64,000 bases of DNA, from positions 50,188,347 to 50,252,346 of the forward strand of contig NC_082598.1 of NCBI RefSeq assembly GCF_030936135.1, written 5' to 3'. The first letter of the stretch is position 1. Every line of letters begins with the position of its first letter. Origin of the DNA: Gavia stellata. Lineage: Eukaryota; Chordata; Aves; Gaviiformes; Gaviidae. This document shows positions 61,423 to 64,000 of this stretch, one piece after another. The notes below the pieces were generated by a model, which saw only the letters and a list, made by a program, of their open reading frames with translations, was not told the DNA's origin and did no database searches. Position numbers and translations under genes: made by a program.

Positions 61423-64000
61423 GTAAGTGCCTGTCACTTTTCATATTGAAACTTCACCAGATATGTGTTTTGTGCAGTTGTAATTCTTAATGTGCTGGAC
61501 TTGAGAGAAAAGATATTGGTTGTTCTTAACAGCTAACTTCTTTAAAACTAGCAGGTAGGTATGGTGATAGTCATTTAAGACTAATTTTTTCATGGTGTAT
61601 AATGCAAGCTTTGCTGAACTTGCATCTGGGCATGGTTAGGTAAAGTCTCCTCATCTGTTAAATTACAGAATTCAAAATCTGAATATGGAAGTTTGTCTTG
61701 GTCGCTCTCAAGAAAAGTAGCTTCACTAGGTAAAGTCTTTGCTTTTCAAGCTCTTCTATATGTCATCTTAGTGGTTAGGAAGACGGTTAACCTTTCATTC
61801 TATACACTATGGGGAAACATCTCATTAATCCTTTGGAGCTTTCAAATACAAGTTCCAGGACACCATTGTTCACAGTGGTTATATATCTTAAGTGTGTGTG
61901 CTGTAGCCTGGAGCCAAAGCAATTTCAAATAAAATTGAACACTTCAATCATTTTAAACGTATCTAGAACATACAAAGAGCTTTTCAGTCAGGATGACTTT
62001 AACTTTTATGTTTTTTCTCAGTGCACTTAGTATTACTTTTTTTCTAAATGGGAACTTCTGTTTTTATTTTTTTACACTCAGATCAGTTCCTTGAACCTAT
62101 TTATCAATTCTGGTTCTTCTCACATCTGCTAACTTGAATAAAATGGTCTGCTCAACGTTGTGTTTTTTATCAAATGTGGAAAGAAAAGCTTGATTTTTAG
62201 GAACCACAGTTAAGATTATGAACATGAGATTTGTTCTATATGTTATCCAGATAACAAGACACAATTTTCAGAATTTCAGATAATGTCTATTTGCTTGAAG
62301 ACTTATTACATAAAATTCCTGCAGAGAAAGCTACAAAAACTTACAGGGCAAGTTCTTGTATTAGCTTTATTGCAATACTTATGTCATTACTTAAAAAAAC
62401 CACCAAAGACTGAGGCAAAGGAAATTGGAGGAAATGCCAAAACGTAAATTTTAGTCTATTTCTTCTCTTTACAAGGAATGTGATGGACTTCATTCATTTC
62501 ATCTCTGTGTGCGAGGTAAAACATATGGAGAATATTCTACAGAAGTTACTGAGTATGACTGATTATGCAGCAGTACTGTGGGAAGAGATCCATTAATATA
62601 GTAGGTTCCAATAACAGTCTGTTGTGACAATGGTGAATAGAAAAGTAAGCTTAATTCCAGTCAGTAACTGGGTTTTTGTATGTGACTTAAAGGATGTAAT
62701 TACTTTGGTCTGTTCAGTGCTGGAGTCTGCCTGGCTTTGGGAACTGCTGACTGAAAATACAAATTAAATGGGAGAAGTTTGACAGTAAGAGGCTCCTTTA
62801 CACCTGTAAGAGAGGACTGGGTTTGTTTGCTTTGGAAAAGATTTGTCTTGCTTAATCCTTTAAAACTTTGTTATAAAGCAGGAGGGGGTGCAGCACCTTT
62901 GTGTTCATATGTGATAGGATGAAAGATGTTTGCCACACAATATTTTAGGATTTTGGGAGGTAGTATGAGTAGGGTAGCTTTGGGTGGTTTGTTTAAAGAC
63001 TCTGTGGTACTCTTTGGAGGAGATTGGGCAGGTTAGATCAAGGTAGCAGGTTATGTAGTACATCAATTTTGATGTACAATTCTGACAGTAATTTGAGATT
63101 ATTTAGATCTAATTTCCTCTAATTCAGCAAGAAGTCGTGGGCTTGGTGAAAGGAAGTACAGAATCAAATTTATGGCTTATATTACCCAGTACTTCATTCT
63201 GTGTTCCGTGGACAGATTAGATCTGTGACTTTAAATGCTAGATGTTAGACTAAGGGGATGATCCATATAAAAAAATATTCAGAACGTGGTACTAGTCAAA
63301 TCCGAAAACTCTTCTGCTGTCTGCTATAGTTGCAGGGTTCCTTGGAAGCACTGAGGAGGGCTGCAGGACTAGATGCGGTTCTCCTTGCAAAGCTACTTGC
63401 AGGTAGATTGGTGTCTGGGAATTTTTTTTTATTTTATTTTAAACAAACAAACATGGTGCTGTTGTGTTCAGTTTAGTTACGGATGTCCTTGTATGTTGTA
63501 CTTGAGTCAGATATTTGGTCTGTCAATGCAAGAGTTATTACTGAAGGCAGTGTCACTAGATTTAGTATGTACTGTAGTATGATCCTTCTTTGGGATTTAG
63601 TTGATTCCATAAAACTGCTAAGACATGAGTATAGACAAAGAGTGAGTTTGTTTGCAGTTTATATCTACTGGGCAAGCATGTTTTGCTGTCTTTGGCAAGT
63701 TCCTGGTTTTTTTCCAATGGTTTTATATATAATTTTTATATTAAGGTCTTCAGCTTTTAGCTTAAAATGTCTTTTGAAGGAACACATTATACCTAGGTAT
63801 AATGGAACAATGATTGCTTAGGGCACGAATTCTGATTAGGAATACTTGAACAGTTTTCTGGAATATATTGTACAGTACTGCTATTTACACCTTAAGCATA
63901 GACTGTTACAGTAGATATAATGGAAGAAATTGGCCTGGGAAAAAATAATAAAAAAATCACATTCTTAGAGTGTTCCTTTTTAAACAAGCAAGGCATGCTT
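61423..64000 (+). other. TNKS: TNKS intron 2 (partial)
   Basis: It starts with GTAAGT and continues to the window edge. The sequence is AT-rich. No reading frame matching the expected next ankyrin exon (continuing after DVCI with LLQHGADPN-type sequence) was seen. No repeat was recognised. Confidence 0.88.

Noticed and set aside
61423-64000. TNKS exon 3 before the window edge
   Set aside because: No phase-compatible ankyrin sequence with an acceptor was found in these 2.6 kb.

Overview
This window is vertebrate nuclear DNA, almost certainly from a bird. It holds intron-split protein genes with GT-AG junctions and CpG-island promoters. It also holds two reverse-orientation CR1 LINE tails of the kind typical of bird genomes. 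No prokaryotic or organelle feature is present. Three genes were recognised from conserved protein sequence and phase-matched splice junctions: ERI1 (minus strand, 5' part only), MFHAS1 (minus strand, all but perhaps the last few codons) and TNKS (plus strand, first two coding exons only).

Layout. Positions 1-5553 carry ERI1 exons 4, 3, 2 and 1, read right to left, and its CpG island covers about 5060-5850. Positions 5.9-7.1 kb are a short intergenic gap. About 7.1-12.8 kb looks like the 3' end of MFHAS1, with a candidate poly(A) signal at 7162-7167. MFHAS1 coding exon 2 is 12800-12926, its intron 1 runs 26 kb (12927-39241), and the giant coding exon 1 is 39242-42428 with a CpG island. Positions 42.9-49.3 kb are the gap between the divergent MFHAS1 and TNKS promoters. 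That gap holds two CR1 copies and an AT-rich block that looks like a conserved enhancer. TNKS exon 1 is 49742-50231 inside a third CpG island. Its intron 1 is 11 kb and contains a complete hAT-type miniature transposon with its target-site duplication. Exon 2 is 61198-61422, and intron 2 runs off the right edge.

Function. The genes are neighbours rather than a pathway. ERI1 is a 3'-5' exoribonuclease for histone mRNA stem-loops, small RNAs and 5.8S rRNA ends. MFHAS1 is a leucine-rich-repeat/ROC-COR scaffold (ROCO family) linked to inflammatory signalling. TNKS is a poly-ADP-ribosyltransferase acting at telomeres and on Wnt/axin. The same genes cluster in human 8p23.1, but the order and orientation differ here and PPP1R3B was not seen between them.

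I found no convincing undescribed system. The points most worth a second look are the long insert in the MFHAS1 ROC domain, the MFHAS1 exon 2 end where a stop codon overlaps a donor site, the hAT element, and the candidate enhancer at 45.7-45.9 kb. A strand-composition flip that tracks transcription direction is also notable. Gene calls rest on remembered family sequences and visible splice sites; no alignment was run.
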